A stretch of 64,000 nt of DNA from Macrothele yani (taxonomy: Eukaryota > Arthropoda > Arachnida > Araneae > Macrothelidae), in assembly GCA_039090855.1 (NCBI GenBank), contig CM077023.1, forward strand, positions 78,591,127 through 78,655,126, read 5' to 3'. Below are positions 42,816 through 53,980 of the stretch, piece by piece; positions within the stretch are counted from its first letter, which is position 1; every line of letters begins with the position of its first letter. Position numbers and translations under genes: made by a program. Under the pieces are notes generated by a model. It was not told the DNA's origin, did no database searches, and saw only the letters and a program-made list of their open reading frames with translations.

Positions 42816-42889
42816 TAATCAAGTTGGTAGATATCTGCAGTTGCTTTCTACCGTGTTTCCTGGTAAATAATTTCTAGATCAAATCTGTG

Positions 42890-43891
42890 TGGAAATATAT
42901 ATCATCCTCAACACACGGCTGGGTGAGTTCCACAAAGCTCTGCCGCCTTGAACAATTTTCTTCCATGTCATTTCGGACCACTATCGCATTTCATTTACCC
43001 ATCTATCTCCCACGTGGTCTTGTTTTGGCTCTTTTTCTGTCCCTTGGTGTCCAGTCTAGTATTTCAGTTGTCGAACAGTGCTCAGTTTTTCTTGCAATAT
43101 GTCTACCCATTGCCATTTGAGGGTCTTTACTCTTACCGTGATGTCATCAACTGTTGTCAGTTTCTCGGTTCATGATATCCTTTTCCCATCGATCTTGGTT
43201 ACATCAGGCATGCATGTCTCCATGCTTTTTTTAGTTATCCGCAGCCTCTGTCTGTCTTTTTGTAGTTGACGACTGCCCCCGATCCGTAAGTAAGTACTGG
43301 AAGGATGCACTAATTAAAGATTTTTCTTTTAAGACAGAATAGTAAATTATTCTTGAAAATTATACTGTTTATTCCAAATGCACTCCAACCACGTTTAATA
43401 CGCCTATTAATTTCTTCTTAAATGCGGCCCTCGCTTGCTATCTGTTTTCTAAGGTAGGTGAAAGAATCAGTTACTTCTAAGTTTACCCCATCAATATCTA
43501 TGTCTTCAGCTCTTGTACATGCATTGCACTTCAGTTTTGTTTTCTCTATGTTCATCCTTAACCCACTTTTTTACTCTTGTCAGCAAGTTCCTGGATCATA
43601 CTATGTAGCTCCCACGGTGTATTTGCAAAAATGACTATTTCGTTATCAAGAAGAAGACATATACCACCTATTGAGACTGATGGCTAATTTTTTGAGCTGT
43701 GAAATAATTTGGTGACTTACCGTAACTCGCCACACTGTCCAAGAGGATTGGGATGTGTGGGATAGCATTTTCTCTGATCCCTGTGGCATCGTTACATCGC
43801 TATTCGTAGGTTGTCAGAGCCTTTTCAATAAAAACAGGATCGTCCACAAGAAGGCGGTGTTAACATTTGTCTAGAATAGATCTCACATCCC
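42890..43891 (-). pseudogene. Old RTE copy with internal deletion, both ends kept
   Basis: From the right, 43891-43690 matches the RTE 5' UTR: GGGATGTGAG start, CCGCCTTCTTGTGG core and GGTTGTCAGAGCC on the plus strand. Then 43650-42890 matches the last third of the protein, from AELADKS-like sequence to the 3' end (ATATATCATCCTCAACAC). The endonuclease and most of the RT are missing, so the join near 43660-43690 is a ~2.1-kb deletion. No open frame is left. Divergence from A-E is large. Confidence 0.8.
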
Positions 43892-43892
43892 G

Positions 43893-44120
43893 GATAAAGA
43901 GTCAAAATATTATGACCAGTGCGTCTTTATACAAATCGGAGCAACTGCAGGTAAATGGACGGAGGGCGTGAAGGTCATGAAACGTTATAAATAGCACCTG
44001 ATAATGAGCTCTGTTAATCAGTGTTATCCTTGTTTTTCAGATAGGGAAGGCTGCGAGTTTGACAAAGGCCAAATTATAATGGCCAGGGTCAGAGCTTTTC
44101 TTAGACTGCAAGGCTTGTGG
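43893..44120 (+). mobile_element. Tc1-like 5' end fragment
   Basis: The sequence GAGTCAAAATATTATGACCA then GTGCGTCTTTATACAAATCG, GAAACGTTATAAATAGCACC and GAGCTCTGTTAATCAGTGTT matches the 5' part of the Tc1 at 50475-52122. It stops shortly after the start of the transposase (GRVQSFS-like). It directly follows the 5' end of the RTE remnant. Confidence 0.7.
43986..43993 (+). promoter_or_regulatory. TATA-like box in Tc1 5' leader
   Basis: TATAAATA lies in the same place in the 5' leader of two copies (here and at 50533-50540) and keeps its flanks (AGCACCTG / ACACCTG). Conservation between two otherwise diverged copies suggests the transposase promoter. Confidence 0.35.
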
Positions 44121-44239
44121 TGTGTTCATACTTCATCACGTTCAACTTCTGGGAGCAATTCCTAGTCAGCGGACTCCGGTAATGTTCCAGTGTTGGGATG
44201 TTAGTGAGACTACCACCTTCAACTCGGCTTGCCTATAAC

Positions 44240-45440
<1,201 letters not shown>

Positions 45441-45889
45441 TTTTTGTCTTCTGTGATTAAGATTTAACACATGTAGACGTACTGGACCTAGTCTCAGAAT
45501 CAACAGTACTAACGGATGACAGTAGCTGAGAGTCTAGTTTCCTCTTGTGTAGTACATCTTGGTCTTTTCAAAGATCCGGTCCCTAACAACGCTTTCATTT
45601 TTTTTTACACGTTTAACTTCAAAAATGAACACAAAACATACGTACAACGATATCAGCATGTGACACGAAACATTAAGATTATGAAATAAGTCTATCGGCA
45701 TGCGACACGAAACAAGTCTATCTCCAGAGTTATGCTACAAAGTCACGAGAACACTCAGTCAAAGTAACGATTTAATTTACCGCAGATAAATATAAACAAC
45801 CCGAGACATTCTCAATCATTCTGTCAGTATATCTCTTTAAGAAATCACTTCACAATCGATGCCGAAAAAGCTAACTACGTCGGTTAATA
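45441..45889. other. No gene seen
   Basis: Spacer with a local near-duplication of a ~35-bp word (CAGCATGTGACACGAAAC / CGGCATGCGACACGAAAC, 45654-45712). No coding signal. Confidence 0.5.
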
Positions 45890-47417
45890 CACTGCCGGAC
45901 AATTGCTAAGGACGGATGACAATAGCAACGATAGCAACCATAAAATGGGAGGCAGGAAAATGTGGAAATTAGCATAAGTGCGGGATACAGTAAGACGTGT
46001 TGTGCGTATGCAAATTTTGGATTGCCGAACTTGTTCGTGACGTCATAGCGCTGATAAGAGATATAAAGGATTTGACGCGTATTGACAGTTGTTGTTCAAA
46101 CGCAAAGTTGAAAGGGAAAGAATCAATTGACGAACTTGCAATTTTCAGTATGTCTTCCCGACATCACCTAGATGATTTTACGCGTGGCCGTATTATTGGC
46201 AAGATTGAAGAAGGGCGAAAAATAACAGATGTTGCCAGGGAGTTCGACGTCAGCCACAGTGTTGTTTCAAGGCTTTGGAAATCATTTCAAACAAATGGAG
46301 AGTGTAGCAAACGTCACGGGGGAGGTCGTGTTCGCAGTACGACACCTGCAGAAGATCCGTACATAGTGGTATCAACAAAAAGACACCGGCGCAGCACAGC
46401 TAGTGAGGTAGCAAATCAGTTTATGGCTGCTACTGGCAAGCGGATCTCCCGAAAAACTGTCGCCAGACGTTTGCATGAAGGAGGACTATACGCCCGCCGT
46501 CCTGTTGTGTGCATCCCTTTGTCCAGACGTCACCGTACCGCCCGTTTGCAATGGTGCCATCAACATTGCAATTGAACTGATAACGACTGGTCTGCTGTCC
46601 TCTTCTCAGATGAGAGTAGATACAGTCTATCGTCTGATTGTCGACGACAACTGATCTGGCGTGATAGTGGTACTCCATATTGTCCAGCAAACATACAGGA
46701 AAGGGACCGATATCCGACATGTAGTGTCATGGTATGGGCTGGCATCATGATCAATGGCCGTACGTCCCTTTATGTGCTTCCAACTGGGACTATGACTGGC
46801 CAACGATACATTAATGATGTTCTGCTACCTCATGTTCCGTGGTGCTGTCGGTGATATTCATTTTCATGGACGACAACGCAACATGTCATCGAACAGTCGC
46901 TGTCCAGGAGTGTCTTGAGAGAGAGGATATTCAACGCCTCGTATGGCCAGCACGTTCTCCAGATCTGAATTCCATTGAAAATATGTGGGATGCTTTGGGG
47001 AGGAGTCTTGCTGGTCGCCAATGCCCTCCAATAAACAAGGACACCCTCATCCGTGCACTGGCAGAGGAATGGGATAAATTACCCCAACAGCTGCTTGATA
47101 ATGTGCAAAGCATGACACGACGTGTGGAATCTTGCATCGCCTTCCATGGTGGCCATATCCGGTATTGACATCTTACGCCGGAACGCCTGCGGACGGTAAT
47201 TGCATTTTTTTCACGTTTACGTATTCTGCACAAAATGGCCTGTTTGTAATTTGAACACGTTCCAAAGCCTTCTGGATTTCAGAGCACCATAAATTGTCTT
47301 TCTTGTAATGTCCTGGCATTCTGACATTATTTTATTTCACTTGGCATCCAACCACACTTACTTTTTTATGCGCTATATAGCCGTTTATGATCCGTCCTTA
47401 GCAATTGTCCAGCAATG
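45890..47417 (+). mobile_element. Tc1-like element, intact ends, nearly intact gene
   Basis: A 1528-bp element. CACTGCCGGACAATTGCTAA at 45890 is matched in reverse complement by the end at 47417 (CATTGCTGGACAATTGCTAA) with continued similarity (GGAC). TA flanks both ends. A second copy starts at 63654 on the minus strand with CACTGCTGGACAATTGCTAA. A TATAAAG at about 46062 lies ~85 bp before the transposase start. Confidence 0.94.
46150..47168 (+). pseudogene. Tc1-like transposase, one stop and one frameshift
   Basis: ATG 46150 gives MSSRHHLDDFTRGRIIGKIE. It continues with a first helix-turn-helix (GRKITDVAREFDVSHSVVSR), the GGGRVRSTTP hook and a second HTH (GKRISRKTVARRLHEGGLYA). At 46573 a TGA replaces the tryptophan codon expected in NWTDNDW. 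Reading through gives VLFSDESRYSLSSDCRRQLI (first D) and GIMINGRTSLYVL. A one-base shift near 46845 leads into the final ORF with IFMDDNATCHRTVAVQECLE (second D) and ARSPDLNSIENMWDALGRSL (E), ending HGGHIRY at 47168. All three catalytic residues are intact. It is the best preserved Tc1 transposase in the window. Confidence 0.93.
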
Positions 47418-47787
47418 TATCACCCTTGTATGCTTATTATCGAACGAACTGGACAATTCGAGACTTCCGGCGGTTTCCACGGATCACAAAGGCCCGCCAT
47501 CTTAGTTTCTCCGACAGATGCGTTTCTCAGGTAACAATACTCTTATGACTCACGTAAATTTTTCATTATGAAGACTGCCGAAAAAGGGGGGGGGGCGCGC
47601 ATTTCAAAATACTGAAAAAGTTATTTCTCCCATGCAAACATTTTAGATTTAGAGAGAGAAAATGGAGTTATTTCACATGAATGGGGGCACGGACTTTTTG
47701 GATGGGTTACGTGAACTCCCTTGGTAGGCAGTTCCACCAATTGGGAACCACTGTTTTACACGATACAAGAGTTCAACATCTTATGTA
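47418..47787. other. No gene seen
   Basis: Spacer between the Tc1 and the RTE copy. A G run followed by GCGCGC (47587-47601) is the only compositional feature. Confidence 0.5.
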
Positions 47788-48988
47788 CACGATCATCACC
47801 ACCATCATTGTCAACCATTATCAATCCACTGCTGGACGAAGGTCTCACCAAGTTTCCTCCACAACGGTCTGTCTTGTGCCAGTCTCCTCTATGTCACTCC
47901 CGCATACTTTCGAGTTTCATCCACCCATCTCCCATGTAGTCTTCTTCTGGGTCTTTTCCTGTAACTTGGAATCCAATCAAAAATTTCGGCTGTCCATCGA
48001 TGGTCTGTCCTGGCAGTATGCCCGCCCATTACCATTTCAGGGATTTAACTCTGATCACGATATCTTCCACTCTTGTCATTTTTCGGATCCAAGAGTTACT
48101 CTTCTTATCTCTCCTAGTTACACCAAGCATGCACCTCTCCATGCTGCTTTGAGTTGTCTGCAGCCTTTGTATGTCTCTTTTAGTTAAGGTCCACGTCTCT
48201 GCACCATACGTAAGCACTGGAAGGATGCATTGATCAAACACTTTTCTTTTAAGACATAATGGCATATTGCTCTTGAAAATTATGCTGTTTCTTCCAAAAG
48301 CTCTCCAGGCAAGTTTTGTACGCCGATTAATTTCTTCATCAATGTGACCCTCACTTGATATCTGCTGTCCAAGATAAACGTATGTGTCTGTTATCTCCAT
48401 CTTTTCTCCATCAATCAATAAATCTTCATTTCTTGTAAAAGCATTGAACATCACTTTTGTCTGCTGAAAATTCATTTTTAATTCCACTTCTTTACTCTTG
48501 TCAGCAAGTTCCTGGATCATACTCTGCAGCACTGATGGGGTAGTTGCAAAAATGACAACGTCTTCAGCAAAATGAAGGTGGGTTAGATAATCTCCATTAG
48601 TCTTTATCCCTTTGTTTTCCCAGTTCAGTGATTGAAAGACATTTTCCAATGTGGCGTTAAAGAGCTTCATCGGAGATATGGTATCACCTTGTCTGACTCC
48701 CTTTCCAATTTTATGTGTGTTGTATTTTCAAATAGCCGAATCTTTGCACTTGCATTTTCATAGATGTTATTAATAATATTAATGTATGCATCTTCAATAC
48801 CGCAGGATTTCAGAGCCATTGTAACTGCTGATGGTTTCACCGAATCAAAGGCTTTTTCATAATCGATAAAAGCCATGCACAATGGAAGTTCATATTCCCT
48901 CGCTCTTTCAATTAGTTCTCTCAGTACGTGGATATGATCTATTGTACTGTAGCCACTCCTGAATCCAGCTTGTTCTCTCGGTTGAGCA
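47788..48988 (-). mobile_element. RTE LINE, copy D, 5' truncated
   Basis: The 3' end at 47788 (ATCATCACCACCATCATTG) and body match A-E. The copy stops at 48988 in CTCGGTTGAGC, where full copies continue GGTTGAGCCATGTCC. Only the last ~1.2 kb is present. It is closer to copy C (SLNWENKGIK) than to A or E (SLSWENKGIK). Confidence 0.94.
47800..48985 (-). pseudogene. RTE RT C-terminal part, copy D
   Basis: Two ORFs, 49083-48667 (AQPREQAGFRSGYSTIDHIH...FIDYEKAFDSV..) and 48670-48029 (LFNATLENVFQSLNWENKGI..LHFAEDVVIFATTPS..). A one-base loss at HIKLERESDK separates them. The catalytic FADD is FAED, so one aspartate is replaced by glutamate. The start codon at 49083 lies in unrelated flank, so the first ~30 residues are not RTE. 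It cannot be active. Confidence 0.92.
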
Positions 48989-49470
48989 TTGATCAAGAAA
49001 TGAAGAATATTTTGATTGCCTTTGCAGTCACAGTAACATCCATTCGAATGGGCCCGATGGTTTGTTTTAAAATTTTTGGTCAATTTTAATTGAACTGAAA
49101 TTGAACCTAGATACCCAGAATCATAAATTCAGAGTTTATTAATTCCAGGTCAAAGCATCGTGATTTTGAAAAAAATTGCAAGTTAGTGATGGAGAAACTG
49201 CTTTGACTCTTTAAATAACAGAGTCTATTACGTTGTAAGCTAACAAATTATCTGACGAATCTTGTGACAAAATTAGTATTAAATATAATAAAATCATAAT
49301 AAAGAAAAAAAAAACACTTTTTTGAGACTTACATATTATTCTTTATGCCGTACAAAGCTTCTTTGCACCTACAAGCCTTGAACCACTGGGGTGATAGTGA
49401 CTTTCTTTTAGCTCGCACCAATGTTTGCAAAACTTTAAAATCAAATGTTGACAGTATTTTCCCTCAGAAA
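48989..49470. other. No gene seen
   Basis: AT-rich flank of the truncated RTE, with nothing recognised. Confidence 0.5.
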
Positions 49471-49784
49471 ATTAGGCCACGGGTGGCCTAGTGGTCAACG
49501 TTCGTGACTGCCACGGAGAAGACCTCGGGTTCGATCCCATCAAGATACGAACGCTCGAACCACTAAATATCCGCCGTGCGTTGGATGGGCACGTTAAGCC
49601 GTTGGGCTCTGGGTACTGCCCCCCCCCAGGTAATAAATAAGGGCGTCTTCCTCCCTCTTACTACCTTGCTTCCGTGTCACTTTCCTATCAGGCACTCTAG
49701 CCCAAATATCCTTGTTTCTTATTTCTAAGGGCTGTTTAAGACCTGGGGTCAGACACTCCCTTCCTAAAATCCTCTACATATGAT
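49471..49784 (+). repeat. SINE-2, complete, with target duplication
   Basis: A second copy of the family at 18011-18319. Box A is GGGTGGCCTAGTGGTCAACG, box B GGTTCGATCCC, body AATATCCGCCGTGCGTTGGA, GGTAATAAATAAGGGCGTC and GGGGTCAGACACTCCC, and end AAAATCCTCTACATATGAT. CCTCAGAAA on both sides (49462-49470 and 49785-49793) is the likely target duplication. Confidence 0.9.
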
Positions 49785-49861
49785 CCTCAGAAATATACTT
49801 ATTCGGTGGCATATTTTCCTTTTTTCTCGTGCAATTTCTTCTGAAACCTTTTCGCCTTCGG

Positions 49862-50010
49862 GTTTAGCCATGAGCAACTCATATGGTTGTAGGAAGTCTC
49901 CCTCCCATTCCTAATTTGGTGACACTGGTTCCGGGAAGGAGGACCAGTGCCGTGAGCAATCACACCACCCATGCCTCACCTTGACCATTCTCGGACGAAT
50001 AGCTTTTTGC
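49862..50010 (-). repeat. SINE-1, old fragment
   Basis: Diverged words GCCATGAGCAACTCATATGG, CATTCCTAATTTGGTGACAC, TGGTTCCGGGAAGGAGG, CCAGTGCCGTGAGCAATCAC, CATGCCTCACC and TTCTCGGACGAATAGC remain in order. The tRNA head is missing. Confidence 0.75.
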
Positions 50011-50238
50011 CCAGGTCAACTCAGACACTGGGAGAGATCTTTCGAAATTATGGTTTTCAGTATAAACTTCAGACATTAAAATTACTGAACAAAACTATGA
50101 AAAACGTCCGTATTAAACGTCGTGTGTATAAACGTGTAGTGTGAAAATAGTTCAAAACTGTAAAATTGTGCTTTTAGTTGGAACTCAGTTTGAAGTAGAA
50201 CAAATTTTGGGGTAAAACTACGGAAGTACGTAATTTTG

Positions 50239-50474
50239 AGTATATATATATATATATATCTTTTTTTTTTAATTGGGGGTGTCACGACCACCGTGAGCAA
50301 CTCAATGTGCTATAAACAGTCGCCCGTCCTTTTTAGGGCCATTGGTTCCAGAAAAGGGAGAAAGTCAGTGCTGTCAGACCAAATATCCATGCATTCACCG
50401 GGATTAGAACCCGGATACTTCTTGGACGAATGGTCATAAGCTAGCGCTTAGACCACTGCGTCACCCGGGCGGCC
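50239..50474 (-). repeat. SINE-1 with (TA)n at its tail
   Basis: (TA)10 at 50240-50259 is followed by T10 and a minus-strand SINE-1 with GTCACGACCACCGTGAGCAA, a shortened body, GATTAGAACCCGGATACTTC (degraded box B) and head TTAGACCACTGCGTCACCCG. It ends against the Tc1 at 50475 and seems to have removed or replaced that element's left terminus. Confidence 0.87.
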
Positions 50475-50532
50475 CAGCTCGTCTTTATGCAAATCGAAGC
50501 AACTGCAGGCGAGTGAGAAGGTCCTGAAGCGG

Positions 50533-50540
50533 TATAAATA
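50533..50540 (+). promoter_or_regulatory. TATA-like box in Tc1 5' leader
   Basis: TATAAATA, matching the one at 43986-43993 in position and flanks, ~55 bp upstream of the transposase start region (ATGGAAAAGGCAGTGAACAT at 50589). Confidence 0.35.
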
Positions 50541-50588
50541 ACACCTGTATACTGAGCTCTGTTAATCAGTGTTTTGCTTGTTCTTCAG

Positions 50589-51575
50589 ATGGAAAAGGCA
50601 GTGAACATAAGAAAGTTTGACAGAAGTCAAATTGTAGAGAATTTCCGAGACTGACCTTAGTCGACTGGGCATTGTAATGGCCGTGACTCGGTCAGACCTT
50701 AGTCGTCTGGCCATTGTAATGGTCAAACGACTAAGGTTTGTATGATGCTCACGGTCAGCCGTGGTCAATACCTTCAGAAAGTGGTCCGAAGAGAAAATAA
50801 CCACGAACCTGCGGCAAGGTGTGGGAAGACAACTGCCCATTGATGTTAGAGGTGAGGAAATGTCATCTCGTACGGCACGAGGCAACAGAAGGGATGCTGT
50901 AGCGCAGCTCGCCGGCAATTTGAATGCGGGTGACGGGAGTAATGTGTCACAACACACTGTACATCGATCCCTGCTAAAAATGGGGCTGCGTGTCCGCAGA
51001 CCTCCGAGTGCCCATGCTAACCTCGGTTCACGGTCGAAATCGCCTCAAAACTGGACCTTGAATGATTGGAAAAAGGTCGTCTGGTCCGATGAATCTCGTT
51101 GCTGTTGCACCATGTCGACAGCTGGCTATGCGTGCGTCGTTTACCTGGGGAAGCGTAGGCACCATGACACGAAAACAAGCCGGTGGATGAAGTGTAATGC
51201 CTTGGGCAATGTTTTGCTGGGAAACCCTGTCATTTATATGCTGGAAACTATAACGTCTACCACTTACCTAAACATCATTGCAGACCGTGGTTAATACCTT
51301 AAGAAAGTGGTCCTTTCATGGCAAAGGTATTTATTCCCCTGTAGTAGTGCCTTCTTTCAGCAGGATAATGCGCTATGCCACACTGCCACAATTGTTCGAG
51401 AATTGTTCGCCTAACATGATGTAGACATCCAGGTATGGCTCTGGCCTCCAAATTCTCGAGATATCAGTCCAGTCGAACATCTGTGGTTTGTGTTGGTACA
51501 GCAAATTCGACCTGCGGCGGCTCAACCACGTAACTTACAAAAGTTAAAGGATCTGCTGGTAACGTCTTGTATTTT
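50589..51575 (+). pseudogene. Tc1-like transposase, C-terminus disrupted by SINE-3
   Basis: The start region is ATG 50589 (MEKAVNIRKFDRSQIVENFR, then stop). The ORF 50761-51294 reads MVNTFRKWSEEKITTNLRQG, the hook GVGRQLPIDVRGEEMSSRTA, VSQHTVHRSLLKMGLRVRRP (second HTH) and KKVVWSDESRCCCTMSTAGY (first D). It runs to STTYLNIIADRG. After a break, FQQDNALCHTATIVREWFA (second D) and WPPNSRDISPVEHLWFVLVQ (E) follow near 51360-51500. The C-terminus is cut by the SINE at 51570. ~30 bp around 50755 is repeated at 51283 within the gene. Confidence 0.85.
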
Positions 51576-51989
51576 GTATTTGTCATTTTCTTGTAGACTT
51601 CCGTCCACAGTGAATAGAGTTTAGGTCCCAGCTACCTACAGCGAGATCGCCTTTTGGGCAGGACACAGAAACGGAAGGAATGAGAGCAAGTCTAGCGACT
51701 TTGACAGAACAGTTTGTAGTGAGATTAGAGTACAGTAGATGGCGCCACCGTACAAGTACGATGTTGCACACAGAGGGGTGAGAGAATTTCAGGGGTACAT
51801 AGGAAAGGATACCCATTTAACCAGTGGGTCCAACCTGGGGGCAGTCACTTAACGTGCTCGTCCGATGCACGGCGGATATTCAGCGATTGTTAGTAAATCA
51901 CTCCATCTCTGAAAGATCAGCCCAGGTTCGAACCTGAGGACCTTGCATCGATAGTCTGACTCGCTAACCACTAAGCCATCTGCGGCTCT
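51570..51989 (-). repeat. SINE-3, complete 420-bp copy, nested in Tc1
   Basis: The exact 13-bp duplication TGGTAACGTCTTG at 51557-51569 and 51990-52002 brackets 420 bp. On the minus strand it starts with a tRNA head (GATGGCTTAGTGGTTAGCGA as box A, GGTTCGAACC as box B). AATATCCGCCGTGCATCGGA and GAGCACGTTAAG follow, words shared with SINE-2 but after a different tRNA head. It then has a long unique body. The 3' end is T/A-mixed without long poly(A). Confidence 0.88.
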
Positions 51990-52275
51990 TGGTAACGTCT
52001 TGGTACCTGACACCACAAGACGCCTTTTGAAATCTTGTAGCGTCTATATCTCGCCAGGTAAAAGACGTAGAGGACCAACATCATATTAGGCAGGTGGTCA
52101 TAATATTCCGATTGTTCGGTGTGTTATAGGAAAATAAAACCTTTGTTTCTTTAGTTGGGCTGAATTCCTCGCTCTTTCCGACGTATTGAAATTGCATGAT
52201 TTTTTTTTTTTGGTTCAGTCTCTACATCTTGTTTGGATGACGTAACATTTGACTAAGTAATATACATCTGTATAT

Positions 52276-52416
52276 CATCATTGTCAACCATTATCAATCC
52301 AATGATGGATGAAGGTCTCCCCAATTTTTTCCCCACAGAACTGTCTTGATCAAATCTCTTCCATGTCACTCCCACATGCATTCAAATTTCATCCACCGAT
52401 CTCTCTCGTGGTCTTT
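52276..52416 (-). pseudogene. RTE 3' end fragment, part 1
   Basis: The 3' end (TCATCATTGTCAACCATTATC) and ~140 bp of the C-terminal coding region are followed by a SINE insertion and then the rest at 52631-52826. It is moderately diverged. Confidence 0.9.
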
Positions 52417-52630
52417 TAATTAAAAAAAAAAATTAACGACCACCGTGAGCAACTCAATGGATTATAAGCAGTCGCCCGTCTCTAATTTAGGGACACTGAC
52501 CCCAGCGAAGGGACAGAGCCAGTGCCGTAAGACAAACACAACATCCATGCCTCACCGTGAATCGAACCCGGACCCATCTCGGACGAATGATCAGAAACCA
52601 TCGCTCAGACCACTACGCCACCGGCGCGGC
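52417..52630 (-). repeat. SINE-1 nested in an RTE fragment
   Basis: Full body and head, box B-like GAATCGAACCC and head CAGACCACTACGCCACCGG. CGTGGTCTT before it and CGTGGTCATCTT after it form the target duplication, and RTE sequence continues across it. The tail region reads TTTTAATTAAAAAAAAAAATT, an unusual A run on the plus strand. Confidence 0.9.
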
Positions 52631-52826
52631 CGTGGTCATCTTCTGGGTCCTGTCCCTTGGAATCCAGTCTAAAATTTTAGTTATCGCGAGGAGAACGGAC
52701 CACCGATGGACATGTCCAGCGCACTGCCATTTTACGGATTTTACTTTGATCATGATGTCTTCCACTCTTGTTATTTTCCTTAACCAGGAGTTCCTCCTCT
52801 TATCTTTTCTGGTTAACCAAGTATGC
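52631..52826 (-). pseudogene. RTE 3' end fragment, part 2
   Basis: This continues the fragment from 52416, covering coding sequence for WAGH..RRTDHRW and GVTRKDKRRNSWLRK-like residues. It stops at GTATGCAAT, where a short A run and the next Tc1 begin. A small deletion removed part of the WTAEILDW region. Confidence 0.88.
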
Positions 52827-52838
52827 AATAAAAAAATA

Positions 52839-53978
52839 CACTAAAGTGCAAAAGTCATGGGATACGTACCCAGTATCGTTTAAGACTTCATCTAGCCCGG
52901 CGAAGTGTAGCGACTCGATGTAGCATCGATTCCACAAGTGGCCAGAAGACTTCTGGAGAGATGTTGAGCCATGCCGTCTGAGAACAGTTCCCTGGTATTT
53001 GTACATGCAGGATCTTGGGTGCGAATGGACTTTTCCACTACGCCCCATGAGTGTTCTACTGGGTTCATATCGAGCGAACGTGGTGGCCTCATCATCCGTC
53101 GAAACTGTCCAGAATGCTCCTCAAACCAACTTTGGACAACTTGGGCTCGGTGTCATGGCGCATTGTCCGCCTGCAAAATCCTATCGTTGTTGGGGTACAT
53201 GAAGTCCACGAAGGGATGTGAATGGTCACCCAACAAAGCAACAAAGCGATTACCTGTTAATGATGTGTTTACGAGGATCAGAGGACACAAACCGTGTCAC
53301 GTAAAGACACCCCACACATGTATGGAACCACCACCAGCTTGCACAGTTCCTTGTTGACAGCTTGGGTCCACTGCCTCATGGGGTCTGCCCCACACCCGAA
53401 CTCTACCTCATCGGACCACGCCACATGTCGCCAGTATTCCATGGTCCAATTACCGTGTACACGAGCCCAGGTGAGGCGCTGTGTCGTCCGATGTCGTGGT
53501 GGTAAATCTGCTCCAATACCTCATGGACGCTAACTTGATGGTACCTCCTGCATTGAATATGGATGTTATTTGAGCCAGTGTCGCTTGTCTGTTAGTATGG
53601 AAAATCCTTGTCAGGTGCCGCTGGTCACGGTCACTCAGCACCTGTGGTCTGCCACTGCGCTGTCCCACGGTGGGTGGTAATGCCTACTATGAGCTATTCG
53701 CGGTACACACGTGACACAGTGGATGGAGGAATGTTGAATGTTCGCACAACTTCGGAAATTGAATGTCCCATCCGTCGGTCTCCCACTACCATGCATCGTT
53801 CAAACTCCGATAATTCATGTCGGCTTGCCATAATCCTACTGGCGGTTGTTCAACCGGACCCAAGAGATTACACCTTGCAAGAGATAAAAAATTGTGTCGT
53901 GCGTCGAAACCTTTATACGACGAAAGCGCCAGTTAAAAATTTGCGTACTGCTATCCCATGACTGTTGGCACCTCAGTG
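52839..53978 (-). mobile_element. Tc1-like element with CACTAAAGTGCAAAAGTCAT / CACTGAGGTGCCAACAGTCA ends
   Basis: TA at 52837-52838 and 53979-53980. The two ends match over ~26 bp with several differences (common core GTCATGGGATA). The element is 1140 bp with minus-strand coding. Confidence 0.9.
52890..53832 (-). pseudogene. Tc1-like transposase, several breaks
   Basis: The start at 53832 gives MASRHELSEFERCMVVGDRR, a first HTH (MGHSISEVVRTFNIPPSTVS) and a stop after VYRE. ORF 53668-53450 carries GQRSGRPQVLSDRDQRHLTR and QATLAQITSIFNAGG. The first catalytic region (WRHVAWSDEVEFGCGADPMR) is near 53420. ADNAP-stop-HRAQVVQSWFEEH (second D) is near 53160. ORF 53095-52892 has MMRPPRSLDMNPVEHSWGVV (E) and CGIDATSSRYTSPG at the C-terminus. 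At least three stops. Confidence 0.87.
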
Positions 53979-53980
53979 TA

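Larger units (their letters stand above)
50475..52122 (+). mobile_element. Tc1-like element with a nested SINE-3
   Basis: The right terminus GTGGTCATAATATTCCGATT then GTTCGGTGTG ends at 52122. The left terminus is lost beside the SINE at 50239-50474, but the homologous copy at 43893 shows what is missing. A 420-bp SINE (51570-51989) with a 13-bp target duplication interrupts the 3' part. A local duplication (GTAATGG-containing words at 50651-50735) lies in the N-terminal coding region. Confidence 0.83.

Noticed and set aside
47587..47601. G-run as quadruplex or regulatory element
   Set aside because: A single short G tract (~10 G) is not enough for a supported call.
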